Assembly: GCA_017443985.1 (NCBI GenBank)
Contig: JAFSXR010000012.1
Coordinates: 1-61,244, forward strand
Origin: Synergistaceae bacterium
GTDB lineage: Bacteria; Synergistota; Synergistia; Synergistales; Aminobacteriaceae
DNA length: 61,244 nucleotides
Direction of reading: 5' to 3'
Positions 45,494 to 53,706 of this stretch are shown here, one piece after another (position 1 is the stretch's first letter; each line of letters begins with the position of its first letter). The position numbers and the translations under genes are program-made. The notes under the pieces were generated by a model, which ran no database searches, was not told where the DNA came from, and saw only the letters and a program-made list of their open reading frames with translations.

Positions 45494-47063
45494 TTAATTT
45501 CTTCGCGTGTTCTAATGCTTCTGTCATGTCCGGCGAGCCTGATAACATTCGCGCAAGCTCTTTCACACGTTCATCGCCTTCAATATTTTTCATGAAAGTT
45601 TCGCCCTCCTGCCTGCGAATTAATATGTGAGTGTCGCCGAGTGCCGCTATAGAGGCCTCGTGAGTTACCAGAATAACCTGACACTTACGCGATAATTTTT
45701 TCAACTGCATACCCGACAGCACAGCCGCCCGGCCTCCGAGCCCTGCCTCAACCTCATCGAAAACTATCGTGGGAGGCAGCCACTCTTCTGGAAGCGAGAG
45801 CTGTAACGCCAGAAGCAAGCGGCTTAATTCACCGCCCGACGCAATTTTTTCGACCCGTCCCTCACGCGAGCCGTCGCTGAAAATAAATTCTATTCCGTCA
45901 GCCCCGTTGCGCTTTAATTTTTGAAGGCCAAGAAAATTTATTTTGAAAGTTATTCCCGTCATTGCGAGCCCGGCTAAAATTTCATTAACTCTTTTCTCTA
46001 AATTTTCTGCGGCTTCGTGCCGGGCTTTTCTAATTTCCATAGCTAGGGCGTTGGCTTTTTTCTTTTCTTCGAGCGAACGCGCCGACAAAATTTCCAGCTC
46101 TTTATAACTTTTTTCGAGCCATTCGAGATTTTTATAAATTTCCTCGCAGTAATTTAATAATTCGTTTTCGTCGGGAATGTTGCAAAGGCGTTTTAATCTT
46201 CTCAAAGCTCCGAGCCTGGCTTCAATTTCTTCGCGCAAAGTTAAATCGCTCTCATCGTCTCCGAACACGCCGGAAATATTTTTTACCGCGTCATATAAAT
46301 TTTCAAAAGACCTGCGTATTTCTTCAACGTCCTCATCGCTCATAAATTCATAAAGTTCTTCAAAGTGCGCTTCAGTTTTTTCGATTAAGCCGTTTTCAGA
46401 AAGTCCGCCGGTCAAAGTGTCGTAGCTTTCTTTAGCTCTTTCGCGCCTCGTAATTTTGTGAGTGATGTCGGCCAATAAATTTTCGAGTTTCATTTCAAGC
46501 CCCTGCTCCGGCCGGGCAATTTTAACGAGCTCAAAAATTTCTTTTGCGTTTGCGTATTGTCTTTCAATATCGGCGCGGCGTTTTTTAATTACCCGTAACT
46601 CGTCCGCACTGCTCTTGGCCTTGTCGTAAATTTCACGGAAGCTGTTAAAAATTTCGTTCCTGATTTTTTCCGGTAGGCATGAATCTAACATTGCTAACTG
46701 CTTTTCATTGTCAAGCAAGTCTAATTGCGCGAACTGGCTTTGAATTTTTACGAGAGAGTTAAATAAATTTGCGCTCTCGTTCAAGCCTGCATTAACGCCC
46801 TGAATTTTTGCGCGTGAGCGTCCGTTGTTATTAATCTCGCGTGAAATTAAAGTGTCCGTGAATTTCGCTTCGACGCTTCCGCGATTTTCTCCGGCCCTGA
46901 TAAATTTCACTCCTCCGCGTCCGCCCGTGAGAAGTTCCAGCGCACGAACGACACTGCTCTTGCCCGCGCCGCTCTCGCCCGTAATGACATTAAGGCCGCC
47001 CGAAAAAATGAGGCTTGCCTGTTTTATTCCGCCGATATTATTTATAAAAAGTTTTTCAATCAA
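45477..47063 (-). CDS. recN: DNA repair protein RecN
   Basis: A 528-residue SMC-like ATPase for double-strand break repair. Walker A is ESGAGKSSVV near residue 30, a long coiled coil fills about 150-370, and the C-terminal half-site has ASGGELSRLLLALQL and VFDEVEAGLGGRAA. The start overlaps the nadK stop by 4 bp. nadK-recN linkage is common in many bacteria, which supports both assignments. Confidence 0.95.
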   Translation of the reverse strand: MIEKLFINNIGGIKQASLIFSGGLNVITGESGAGKSSVVRALELLTGGRGGVKFIRAGENRGSVEAKFTDTLISREINNNGRSRAKIQGVNAGLNESANLFNSLVKIQSQFAQLDLLDNEKQLAMLDSCLPEKIRNEIFNSFREIYDKAKSSADELRVIKKRRADIERQYANAKEIFELVKIARPEQGLEMKLENLLADITHKITRRERAKESYDTLTGGLSENGLIEKTEAHFEELYEFMSDEDVEEIRRSFENLYDAVKNISGVFGDDESDLTLREEIEARLGALRRLKRLCNIPDENELLNYCEEIYKNLEWLEKSYKELEILSARSLEEKKKANALAMEIRKARHEAAENLEKRVNEILAGLAMTGITFKINFLGLQKLKRNGADGIEFIFSDGSREGRVEKIASGGELSRLLLALQLSLPEEWLPPTIVFDEVEAGLGGRAAVLSGMQLKKLSRKCQVILVTHEASIAALGDTHILIRRQEGETFMKNIEGDERVKELARMLSGSPDMTEALEHAKKLIKNEE

Positions 47064-47935
47064 TTCTTAACGCCCAATCCCGACCAAAAGCCTAATTTTT
47101 CTCTCACGATGTCAAGAAAATCCCGTCCATGTAAATTTAATGTTCTGATTTTTTTTGTCCGTGAGAGCCTTATGTCTATTTTATCGCCTGGAAAAATCTC
47201 GTATGCTAATTGTCCGTCCTGAGTGAGCATTAAATCTCTTGACGCTCCACGCGGAATTAAATTTATCGTGTCGTTTTCAGATGCCATCAACGGGCGTGAA
47301 TATAAAGTGTGAGCGCATAGCGGTGCCAATAAAATCGCGTCCATGTGCGGCGGAATTATCGGCCCTCCTGCTGAAAGAGCATAAGCCGTCGAACCCGTAG
47401 GCGATGAAACTATAACGCCGTCTGCCGGAAGCACGCAGAATTTTTTTTCGTTGAAGTCTATTTCAATCTGCAATAATCTGGCAATAGAATTTGAACTTAT
47501 AACAACGTCGTTTAGCGCGTAAATTTTATGGAGCGGCGAATTTTTATCATCACGATAGACACAGCACTTTAATACTCTGCGCTCTAAAATTTCAAAATTA
47601 TCATCGAGAATATTTTTTAAGTCCTGTTCAATTTCTTCGGGGCGGCTAAGAGCAAGAAAGCCCAGATGTCCGAGATTGACCCCGTGCAAAATTATTTCCG
47701 TTCCCATGACGTAACGCGCTGCGCGTAAAAAAGTTCCGTCGCCCCCGATTACTATTGCAAGTTTTACGGTCTTGAGCCATTGCTCATCGTCAAGTCCTGC
47801 CGTTGTCAGCGCACTGGCTTCTTGATGAGGCAGAAGAAATTTACAGCCGTTTTCATTTCCCCACTGCAATAATTTTTTCGCCATGCTCACTGCTTCGGGC
47901 TTGCGTAAATTTACAATCATTCCAAGTTCTTTCAT
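47060..47935 (-). CDS. nadK: NAD kinase
   Basis: A 291-residue ATP-NAD kinase producing NADP. GGDGTFLRAARYV is the catalytic GGDGT motif, NDVVISSNSI the NE/D motif, and SPTGSTAYALSAGGPI the conserved Gly-rich loop. Its SD comes from the heptamer array at the end of dcd, and its ATG overlaps the dcd stop (ATGA). Operon order is dcd-nadK-recN. Confidence 0.96.
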   Translation of the reverse strand: MKELGMIVNLRKPEAVSMAKKLLQWGNENGCKFLLPHQEASALTTAGLDDEQWLKTVKLAIVIGGDGTFLRAARYVMGTEIILHGVNLGHLGFLALSRPEEIEQDLKNILDDNFEILERRVLKCCVYRDDKNSPLHKIYALNDVVISSNSIARLLQIEIDFNEKKFCVLPADGVIVSSPTGSTAYALSAGGPIIPPHMDAILLAPLCAHTLYSRPLMASENDTINLIPRGASRDLMLTQDGQLAYEIFPGDKIDIRLSRTKKIRTLNLHGRDFLDIVREKLGFWSGLGVKN

Positions 47936-48465
47936 TGCTGCTTCCTAACTCCTAACTCTTTATACAACATGCTCGGCTGAATGCCTTGATTATTTTGATA
48001 TTTGCCCTTCGTGTAATTTTCATAAGGCTCTGAAATCGTGTGATAATAAATCTGCGCGATTTGAACTCCGGAGTAAATTCTTACGGGCTGAACGCAAAAT
48101 AATTCTAGCGTCCAATACCCTGCGAAGCCGACATCTCCGAAACCTGCCGTAACGTGAATACAAATTCCAAGCCTGCCGATTGACGACCGTCCCTCAAGCA
48201 TGGGGATATAGCCCTCTGTCTTTGTATATTCTTCCGTGCGGCCTAAATATAATTTTCCCGGCATTAGCAGCAAACCTTCGGGAGGAATTAAAATTTTTTG
48301 AGTCTCGTTAGCTTTTTTCATGTCTAATTCTTTTTCAGAGTAAATTAATAATTCATTGTGCAGTGAAAGATTATAACTGTTCGGATTTAATCTTTCCGGC
48401 AAGAAAGGCTCTATTATAATCTCACGGCCAATGTGATTTTTAATTTCAAGTCCTGATAATATCAA
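47932..48465 (-). CDS. dcd: dCTP deaminase
   Basis: 177 residues from TTG 48465, with AGGAGA 10 nt upstream; family proteins begin with this ILSGLEIKNHI segment. The open frame runs 65 codons further upstream, but that part is not homologous and overlaps the divergent gene. MLEGRSSIGRLGICIHVTAG holds the catalytic Glu and Arg/Ser. FGDVGFAGYWTLEL and the C-terminal Q-rich tail match the trimeric family. It makes dUTP (or, in bifunctional forms, dUMP) from dCTP. The last residues KELGVRKQQ derive from a heptamer array that also provides the nadK SD. Confidence 0.92.
   Translation of the reverse strand: MILSGLEIKNHIGREIIIEPFLPERLNPNSYNLSLHNELLIYSEKELDMKKANETQKILIPPEGLLLMPGKLYLGRTEEYTKTEGYIPMLEGRSSIGRLGICIHVTAGFGDVGFAGYWTLELFCVQPVRIYSGVQIAQIYYHTISEPYENYTKGKYQNNQGIQPSMLYKELGVRKQQ
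47941..47959 (-). repeat. Heptamer array at dcd-nadK junction
   Basis: GAGTTAGGAGTTAGGAAG on the minus strand: codes for the dcd C-terminus and supplies GGAG ahead of the nadK ATG. Confidence 0.7.
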
Positions 48466-48553
48466 GTTAATTTTTTCTCCTTTTAATTGCTTAAAATTGC
48501 GCTGATATAATATTACAAATTTCAAAAAACGAGAGGCAGAAAAAAATCTTTCC

Positions 48554-49573
48554 ATGAAACAACAAATTCTAAAGATAAATGAAGTTAAGCAGCTCCAAAA
48601 AAATTCTGATTTTAATACGATGGGGATTGTCATAAAAGTTTCGACGCGAAGAGACCGCAACGATAATATATTCTGGGACTTAACAATCAGCGATCAGACG
48701 GGCGACCTCGACGGCAAAGCGTGGGGGACTGCCTCATGGTGGAACCATCAGGGCGGCGATCGCTTCATGATTGACCCGGATAACTGCGGCTTCAGGCTCG
48801 AAGGGCTGACGGTCGGGTTAGTAGGCAGGGTTGCCGATTTCAGAGACCAGCTTCAATATAACTTTAATGAAATTTATATTGTCGATCAAAATAAATATCC
48901 GCCGATTGATTTCAAGAGGCGTTCTCCGATTAATCAAGATTTTTTAGAAAACACTTTCAAAAATTTAATCGCCGAAATTTCCAGCGAGCCGATAAAAAAT
49001 TTTTTGAACGCCGTATTTTTTAAGCACGGTCTTTGGGAAAAATATAAAATCTGGCCCGCAGCGTTTGCGCTTCATCACGCATACACGGGCGGACTTCTTG
49101 AGCATTCTGTCTCGGTCGCAATCGGCGCAAGGGACATTGCAAAGCACTACGAAGAGTTCAAAATTCCCGTTGACGTTGATTTAATTGTCGCCGGAGCATT
49201 GCTGCACGACATCGGCAAAATTGAAGCCTATGAGGCCGACCCCGTCCCGACTGTGCAGACTCAAGGCAATGTCATAGAGCACGTCGCATTAGGCTACGGA
49301 ATGTTTGTAAAATTTGCCGCGCTTGAAAATCTCGACAAAAATTTAGAACTTGCACTCGGTCATATAATTTTGAGCCATCACGGAAGAAGAGAGTACGGTG
49401 CGCCCGTCCTTCCCGAAACTCCCGAAGCGTTTATAGTCAGCTCTGCTGATGACGTTGACTTCAAATTAAGCTACTGGAAAATGCAAATGGAAGCGTCAGG
49501 CTATCAAAACGACGTTACCGAATATTTACCGATGATTGAGCGCAGACTTTGGCGGGGAATTTCAGCGAAATGA
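48554..49573 (+). CDS. OB-fold plus HD-domain protein (YhaM/CBF1-like 3'-5' exoribonuclease)
   Basis: 339 residues. An N-terminal OB-fold domain (about 1-110; IVIKVSTRRDRNDNIFWDLT; DGKAWGTA) precedes an HD metal-dependent domain with HHAYTGGLLEHSVSVA, ALLHDIGKIEAYEAD and ILSHHGRREYGAP. The order matches the YhaM family, which trims RNA or DNA 3' ends. The start overlaps nothing upstream; dcd diverges 89 bp away. Its stop overlaps the next start (ATGA). Confidence 0.87.
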   Translation: MKQQILKINEVKQLQKNSDFNTMGIVIKVSTRRDRNDNIFWDLTISDQTGDLDGKAWGTASWWNHQGGDRFMIDPDNCGFRLEGLTVGLVGRVADFRDQLQYNFNEIYIVDQNKYPPIDFKRRSPINQDFLENTFKNLIAEISSEPIKNFLNAVFFKHGLWEKYKIWPAAFALHHAYTGGLLEHSVSVAIGARDIAKHYEEFKIPVDVDLIVAGALLHDIGKIEAYEADPVPTVQTQGNVIEHVALGYGMFVKFAALENLDKNLELALGHIILSHHGRREYGAPVLPETPEAFIVSSADDVDFKLSYWKMQMEASGYQNDVTEYLPMIERRLWRGISAK

Positions 49574-50532
49574 GCTACACGATAAAAATTTCGCAGGACG
49601 ACAACGACAGGCGGCTCGACAGAATTTTGCGCGGCATGTTCAAACATATAACGCTAGGCGAAATCATGAAATCAATCAGAAAAGGCGAAGTCCGCGTTAA
49701 TTCAAAGAGAGTAAAAGAACCAGGCACAAAAATTTTTGCAGGCGATGAGCTTGTCGTTAAATGGCCACCTGAAAATGAAAATAACGAAAAAGAAAACGAG
49801 AAAAAAATTTTTGCTCATAATTCTTGGGGAAAAATAAAAATTTTATTTCAGGGCGAGAACGTTTTAATTCTCAACAAGCCGGCCGGAATTTTAGTTCAGC
49901 CTGACGAGCCCGGAGGCGACAGCGTAATCTCCCGCGTATGGGCTATGACAGGCTCAAAAACTCCTGCGGCAGTCCACAGACTCGACAGAAACACAACGGG
50001 CGTTCTTGCCGTTGCTCTTCACGGCGAGGCACTCAGAGCTCTTGAAGAACTTTTCAAAAATCGAAGCGTCAGAAAATTTTATTTAGCAGTCGTTACGGGC
50101 CAAGCCCCCGAAGAAATTATTATTGACGCGCCTTTATTAAAAGACTCTGAAAATAATTTAGTGAAAGTCTCGGACGAAGGATTAACCGCCGTTACAAAAT
50201 GCGAAAGAATTGCGACTGACGGGAAATTTTCTCTCGTTAAGCTCGAATTATTGACGGGACGGACACATCAGGCGCGAGTTCATATGGCGCACATCAAACA
50301 CCCGATTTTAGGCGACAGGAAATACGGAGATTTTAGAATTAACAGGCTCATGAAAAAAATCACGCGGCCCTTATTGCACGCTTACGAGCTTGAATTTCCT
50401 GATAACCTTCGCCCTGCATTGAGTGAAATTGAAGACAAAACTTTCTCCGCGCCGCTGCCTGATGATATGAAAGAATTTTTGAATGAGTTAGGAATTAGGA
50501 GTGAGGAGTTAGGAGTTAGACATGAAAGCTAA
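49570..50532 (+). CDS. RluC/RluD-family pseudouridine synthase
   Basis: 320 residues from ATG 49570, which overlaps the preceding stop as ATGA. A Met 7 codons earlier is less likely. The S4 RNA-binding domain (DRILRGMFKHITLGEIMKSI) is followed by the synthase domain with catalytic Asp in AVHRLDRNTTGVLAVA and GRTHQARVHMAHI. It would modify uridines in 23S rRNA. The C-terminal tail ELGIRSEELGVRHES is the translated heptamer array, and its stop overlaps the yibE-like start. Confidence 0.92.
   Translation: MSYTIKISQDDNDRRLDRILRGMFKHITLGEIMKSIRKGEVRVNSKRVKEPGTKIFAGDELVVKWPPENENNEKENEKKIFAHNSWGKIKILFQGENVLILNKPAGILVQPDEPGGDSVISRVWAMTGSKTPAAVHRLDRNTTGVLAVALHGEALRALEELFKNRSVRKFYLAVVTGQAPEEIIIDAPLLKDSENNLVKVSDEGLTAVTKCERIATDGKFSLVKLELLTGRTHQARVHMAHIKHPILGDRKYGDFRINRLMKKITRPLLHAYELEFPDNLRPALSEIEDKTFSAPLPDDMKEFLNELGIRSEELGVRHES
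50485..50519 (+). repeat. Heptamer array at rluD-like / yibE-like junction
   Basis: Units GAGTTAGGAATTAGGAGTGA and GGAGTTAGGAGTTAGA, sense. They encode the synthase tail and supply GGAG 10 nt before ATG 50522. Confidence 0.8.
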
Positions 50533-51649
50533 AAATTTTTTTGCGCGAATAATTTTAGCGTGTGTAATTTCGTGGGCGTTTTACTGCGCCGTTGACTATT
50601 ACGCCGTTCATAACTGGAACAATAACGAGTCTTTAATAGTCCGCGTTATCGAAGCAGGCCCGGAAATTCCCATACCGCCGGAAGACGAAAGAGAAGAAAG
50701 CTACGAAATGCTTGAGCGCGATACGGTTTTGCAGATTTTATCCGGCACTGACAGCGAAAATTTAATGAACGTGAAAACAGTCAGGCTCGCCGGAACAGGA
50801 ATTGAAATCGTGAACGGACGAAGATATTTATTAGTCTGGGACATGTTCAGCGACGGGCGCGTTCAATATTCAATCGCCGATGCCTTTAGAGTTTCTTCTG
50901 TCGCCGGAATTGTCATGGCAGTCTGTACAATTTTAATCGCGCTTACGGGTTTTCGGGGACTGTTCGCTCTTCTTGGCCTTGCCGCGTCAATCGCAGTATT
51001 AATTTTCACTATGATCCCGTTAGTTTCAAACGGCTGGAGCCCCGTTGCCCTTGCCCTTGCTTCGGTTTTAATAATCGCCACCGTAACTATTTTATGCGTC
51101 GTTCACCACGTCCGTTATATGCTCGTGGCTTTGCTTGGAAGTTTAGGGGGTGCGCTCTGCGGATTTTTATGCGGTGCTTTAATGGTCTTTTTATGGCAGC
51201 TTTCAGGACTTGCAGGAGAAGGAGCCGCGCTGCTCGCTTCAACACTGCCGGGCTTAAATATGCGCGGAGTTTTATTAGCGTCCGTTTTAATCGGCTCGAT
51301 CGGTGCCGTGCTTGACGTTGCCGTTTCAGTTACTGCCTCAATGTCGGAATTTGTTGACTATGATAACGATATTCCGCTCGACAGGCTTTTATTAGCAGGC
51401 TTGAACGTCGGCGGCGAGGTCTTGGGCAGCATGATTAACACGTTAATTCTTGCTTATATGGGAAGCTCTCTGCCGATGGCTATTTTAATTTGCAGCGCAG
51501 GCGTAGAAATTTCCGGCATCATGAACGACCCGTATATAGCGCAGGAAATTGTTCAAGGCTTGGCCGGGACGCTCGGACTTTTGCTCACGATACCGGTTAC
51601 GGCGTTTTGTTTCGTAATGCAGGAGTCTTTGAGGAGACGCGATGATTAA
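50522..51649 (+). CDS. YibE/F-like membrane protein
   Basis: A 375-residue polytopic protein. One N-terminal helix, an extracytoplasmic domain (about 35-120) and seven to eight further helices from about residue 125 (VAGIVMAVCTILIALTGFRG). The loop FVDYDNDIPLDRLLLAGLNV and GEVLGSMINTLILAYMGSSL is characteristic of the YibE/F family. Function is unproven, though some relatives are linked to membrane transport. The SD lies in a heptamer array. It overlaps the ppx/gppA-type gene by 8 bp. Confidence 0.85.
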   Translation: MKAKNFFARIILACVISWAFYCAVDYYAVHNWNNNESLIVRVIEAGPEIPIPPEDEREESYEMLERDTVLQILSGTDSENLMNVKTVRLAGTGIEIVNGRRYLLVWDMFSDGRVQYSIADAFRVSSVAGIVMAVCTILIALTGFRGLFALLGLAASIAVLIFTMIPLVSNGWSPVALALASVLIIATVTILCVVHHVRYMLVALLGSLGGALCGFLCGALMVFLWQLSGLAGEGAALLASTLPGLNMRGVLLASVLIGSIGAVLDVAVSVTASMSEFVDYDNDIPLDRLLLAGLNVGGEVLGSMINTLILAYMGSSLPMAILICSAGVEISGIMNDPYIAQEIVQGLAGTLGLLLTIPVTAFCFVMQESLRRRDD

Positions 51650-52553
51650 AGCCATAATAGACATAGGAAGCAACTCTATAAAAATGCGCGTTGCCCGTGT
51701 TACGTGCGGAAGAGTTCATGTAATCCGCGATGAGACTGAAGTTGTCAGGCTTGGACGCGGAATGTCAGACACTGGAGTTTTGAGCGACAGCAGCATGAAA
51801 ATTTCCTGCAATACTGTCGCAAGAATGACTCGAAGGGCAAAAAGGCTCGGCGCAAAAATTTTTATCGCCGGAACAATGGCCTTGAGGACTGCGAAAAATT
51901 CAGACGTTTTCATAAAAATGATAAAGGACGCGACCGGCCTTGATGTTCATGTTTTTTCAGGAGAGGACGAGGCAAAATATTCATGGCTCGGCGCGGTTGA
52001 CGGCTTCAGCACCGGCGAAGATGTAATAATGTTCGACAGCGGAGGCGGAAGCACGGAATTTGTCTCCGGCACAAGCGGAAGCGTAAAAAAAATCGTCAGC
52101 GTTCCCGTCGGCGCGGTAAATCTTTCAGAGCGTTTCTTTAATATTTACGACATGCCCATAAAAAAAATTTTTTGCGATGAAGCCGTCGAGCACGTCAAAA
52201 AACTTTTCACTGAATACAAAATTGATGAGTTTGTCTCAAGCTCACCCCCCTCTCATATTATCGGAGTCGGCGGCGGGGTCGTAACTATGGCGAGCGTAAA
52301 GTTTGCCTGTGAAAATTTTATGCCCTCAAAACTTCACGGGAGCATATTGACCGTGCGCGACATAGTCCGGCAAATTAAAATGTATGCGTCGCTGACTCTG
52401 AGCGAGCGTCAGAACGTAATCGGCCTCCCTGCCTCAAGAGCTGACGTTATTTTAGGAAGCGCGTGCATAATTCTTACGGCTCTTCAAATGTTGAACGCAA
52501 ATTCTTGTTTCGTCAGCATTAACGGCTTGCGGCACGGACTTTTATTAAGTTAG
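51642..52553 (+). CDS. Ppx/GppA-family phosphatase
   Basis: A 303-residue actin-fold phosphatase acting on polyphosphate or pppGpp. AIIDIGSNSIKMRVARV is the first phosphate motif, FSGEDEAKYSWLG holds the catalytic Glu, and FDSGGGSTEF and IGVGGGVVTMAS are the other nucleotide motifs. It lacks the C-terminal HD domain of long Ppx, so it is the short form. GGAG precedes the ATG within the upstream gene. Its stop codon TAG is part of a heptamer unit. Confidence 0.9.
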   Translation: MIKAIIDIGSNSIKMRVARVTCGRVHVIRDETEVVRLGRGMSDTGVLSDSSMKISCNTVARMTRRAKRLGAKIFIAGTMALRTAKNSDVFIKMIKDATGLDVHVFSGEDEAKYSWLGAVDGFSTGEDVIMFDSGGGSTEFVSGTSGSVKKIVSVPVGAVNLSERFFNIYDMPIKKIFCDEAVEHVKKLFTEYKIDEFVSSSPPSHIIGVGGGVVTMASVKFACENFMPSKLHGSILTVRDIVRQIKMYASLTLSERQNVIGLPASRADVILGSACIILTALQMLNANSCFVSINGLRHGLLLS

Positions 52554-52580
52554 GAGGTAGGAGTTAGGAAGTAGGAGGTA
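52549..52580 (+). repeat. Heptamer array after ppx/gppA-type gene
   Basis: TAGGAGG, TAGGAGT, TAGGAAG, TAGGAGG in tandem from 52551. The first TAG is the stop codon. It is the cleanest array in the window. Confidence 0.85.
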
Positions 52581-52668
52581 TTTTTTTTGCGTCAAAAAAA
52601 ATTTGAGAACTTATAAAAAAATTTTTCTCCGTAAATTTTTATGGGGATTAAAAAATTTTGAAATTTTT

Positions 52669-52736
52669 GTAGGTGTAAATGTAGTGGTAAAATTTTTATC
52701 TCTTGAAATTTTTGAAGTAAACAAAAATATTATAAC
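52669..52736 (+). promoter_or_regulatory. Direct-repeat operator and -10 box upstream of cbiK
   Basis: 52669-52689 reads GTAGGTGTAAAT then GTAGTGGTA, the same as the SH3 copy. AAAAATATTATAACAT follows, with TATTAT at 52728-52733, 39 nt after the motif. TTGAAA at 52703 is a weak -35 with a long spacer. Confidence 0.6.
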
Positions 52737-52778
52737 ATGGACTATAATTTTATAAAATTTTACGAGGAGAGTTTTATT

Positions 52779-53675
52779 ATGCAAAAATTTTTTAGCGTAT
52801 TAATTTTATTTTCGCTGATTTTTTTTCCGTCAATTTCATCGGCTGAAGAAAAAAATAAAAATGACGGCAGGCCCGCAATTTTAATCGTCTCGTTCGGAAC
52901 GTCAATGCCCGAAGCAAGAAGAGCAATCGACAATTTGGTAAACGCCGCGAAAAAAAATTTTCCTGAGTGCGAAGTCAGGCTCGCTTTCACTTCCAACATA
53001 ATCAGAAAAAAATTAGCAAGAGAATTTAACGAAATTATTTCAAATCCCGTTGAGGCTCTCGCAAAATTAAATGAGGAAGGCTTCAAAAAAGTTTACGTCA
53101 TGCCGACGCACATGATACCCGGCGAAGAATACGACGAGATTAAAAACGTCTACAGCGCGTTCAAAATCTTAAAAGGGAAATACGGCTTTGATGATTTAGA
53201 ACTCGGCACGCCGTTTATGAACAGCTCGAAAAGCTGCGAACGAATGGCGGAAATTTTGATTGAACGTTTCAAAAATCAGCTTGCTGATAAAGACACGGCG
53301 ATAATTTTAATGGGACACGGAACGCCTAATCACTTTGCGAACGCTCTTTATTCTTTATTGCAGGTTGAACTTGATAAAAAACTTTACGGAAAATTTTTCG
53401 TGGGAACAGTCGAAGCTGCGCCGGAAATTGACGACGTTATTGCAAATTTGAAAAGGCACCCCGAAATTAAAAAATTAATTTTATCGCCTTTGATGATTGT
53501 CGCAGGAGATCATGCTAATAACGATTTAGCTGGCGAAGATGACGAAGAGTCCTGGCTGAATGTTCTTAAAGCTGACGGCTACGAAAATATTTCAAGTTAT
53601 CTTGTCGGGCTCGGCGAGGACGAGAACATAGCAAAAGATTTCGTGAAAAAAATTCATGAGCTCATAAGCAGGTAG
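52779..53675 (+). CDS. cbiK: Exported CbiK-type anaerobic cobalt chelatase
   Basis: 298 residues from ATG 52779 (SD GAGGAG 10 nt upstream). It begins with a signal peptide (MQKFFSVLILFSLIFFPSIS). The chelatase follows: ILIVSFGTSMPEARRAIDNL, MPTHMIPGEEYD, and metal-binding His in MGHGTPNHFAN and AGDHANNDLAGED. Cytosolic CbiK inserts cobalt in anaerobic B12 synthesis. Exported forms are known in Desulfovibrio, where a role in metal or haem transport is proposed. The adjacent FecCD permease gene fits a metal or corrinoid uptake link. The promoter carries the shared direct-repeat motif. Confidence 0.88.
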   Translation: MQKFFSVLILFSLIFFPSISSAEEKNKNDGRPAILIVSFGTSMPEARRAIDNLVNAAKKNFPECEVRLAFTSNIIRKKLAREFNEIISNPVEALAKLNEEGFKKVYVMPTHMIPGEEYDEIKNVYSAFKILKGKYGFDDLELGTPFMNSSKSCERMAEILIERFKNQLADKDTAIILMGHGTPNHFANALYSLLQVELDKKLYGKFFVGTVEAAPEIDDVIANLKRHPEIKKLILSPLMIVAGDHANNDLAGEDDEESWLNVLKADGYENISSYLVGLGEDENIAKDFVKKIHELISR

Positions 53676-53706
53676 GAGTTAGGAGGTATGAAGTAGGAGG
53701 TGAGGA
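53671..53706 (+). repeat. Heptamer array covering the fecCD start
   Basis: TAGGAGT, TAGGAGG, TATGAAG, TAGGAGG, TGAGGAG in tandem. The GTG start (53700) of the permease lies inside it, with AGGAGG 13 nt upstream. Confidence 0.8.

Noticed and set aside
48466-48660. 65-codon N-terminal extension of dcd
   Set aside because: It is not dCTP-deaminase-like, overlaps the divergent HD-domain gene, and TTG 48465 has an ideal SD.
52737-52778. ATG 52737 as cbiK start
   Set aside because: It overlaps the -10 region and lacks an SD. ATG 52779 has GAGGAG and starts a signal peptide.
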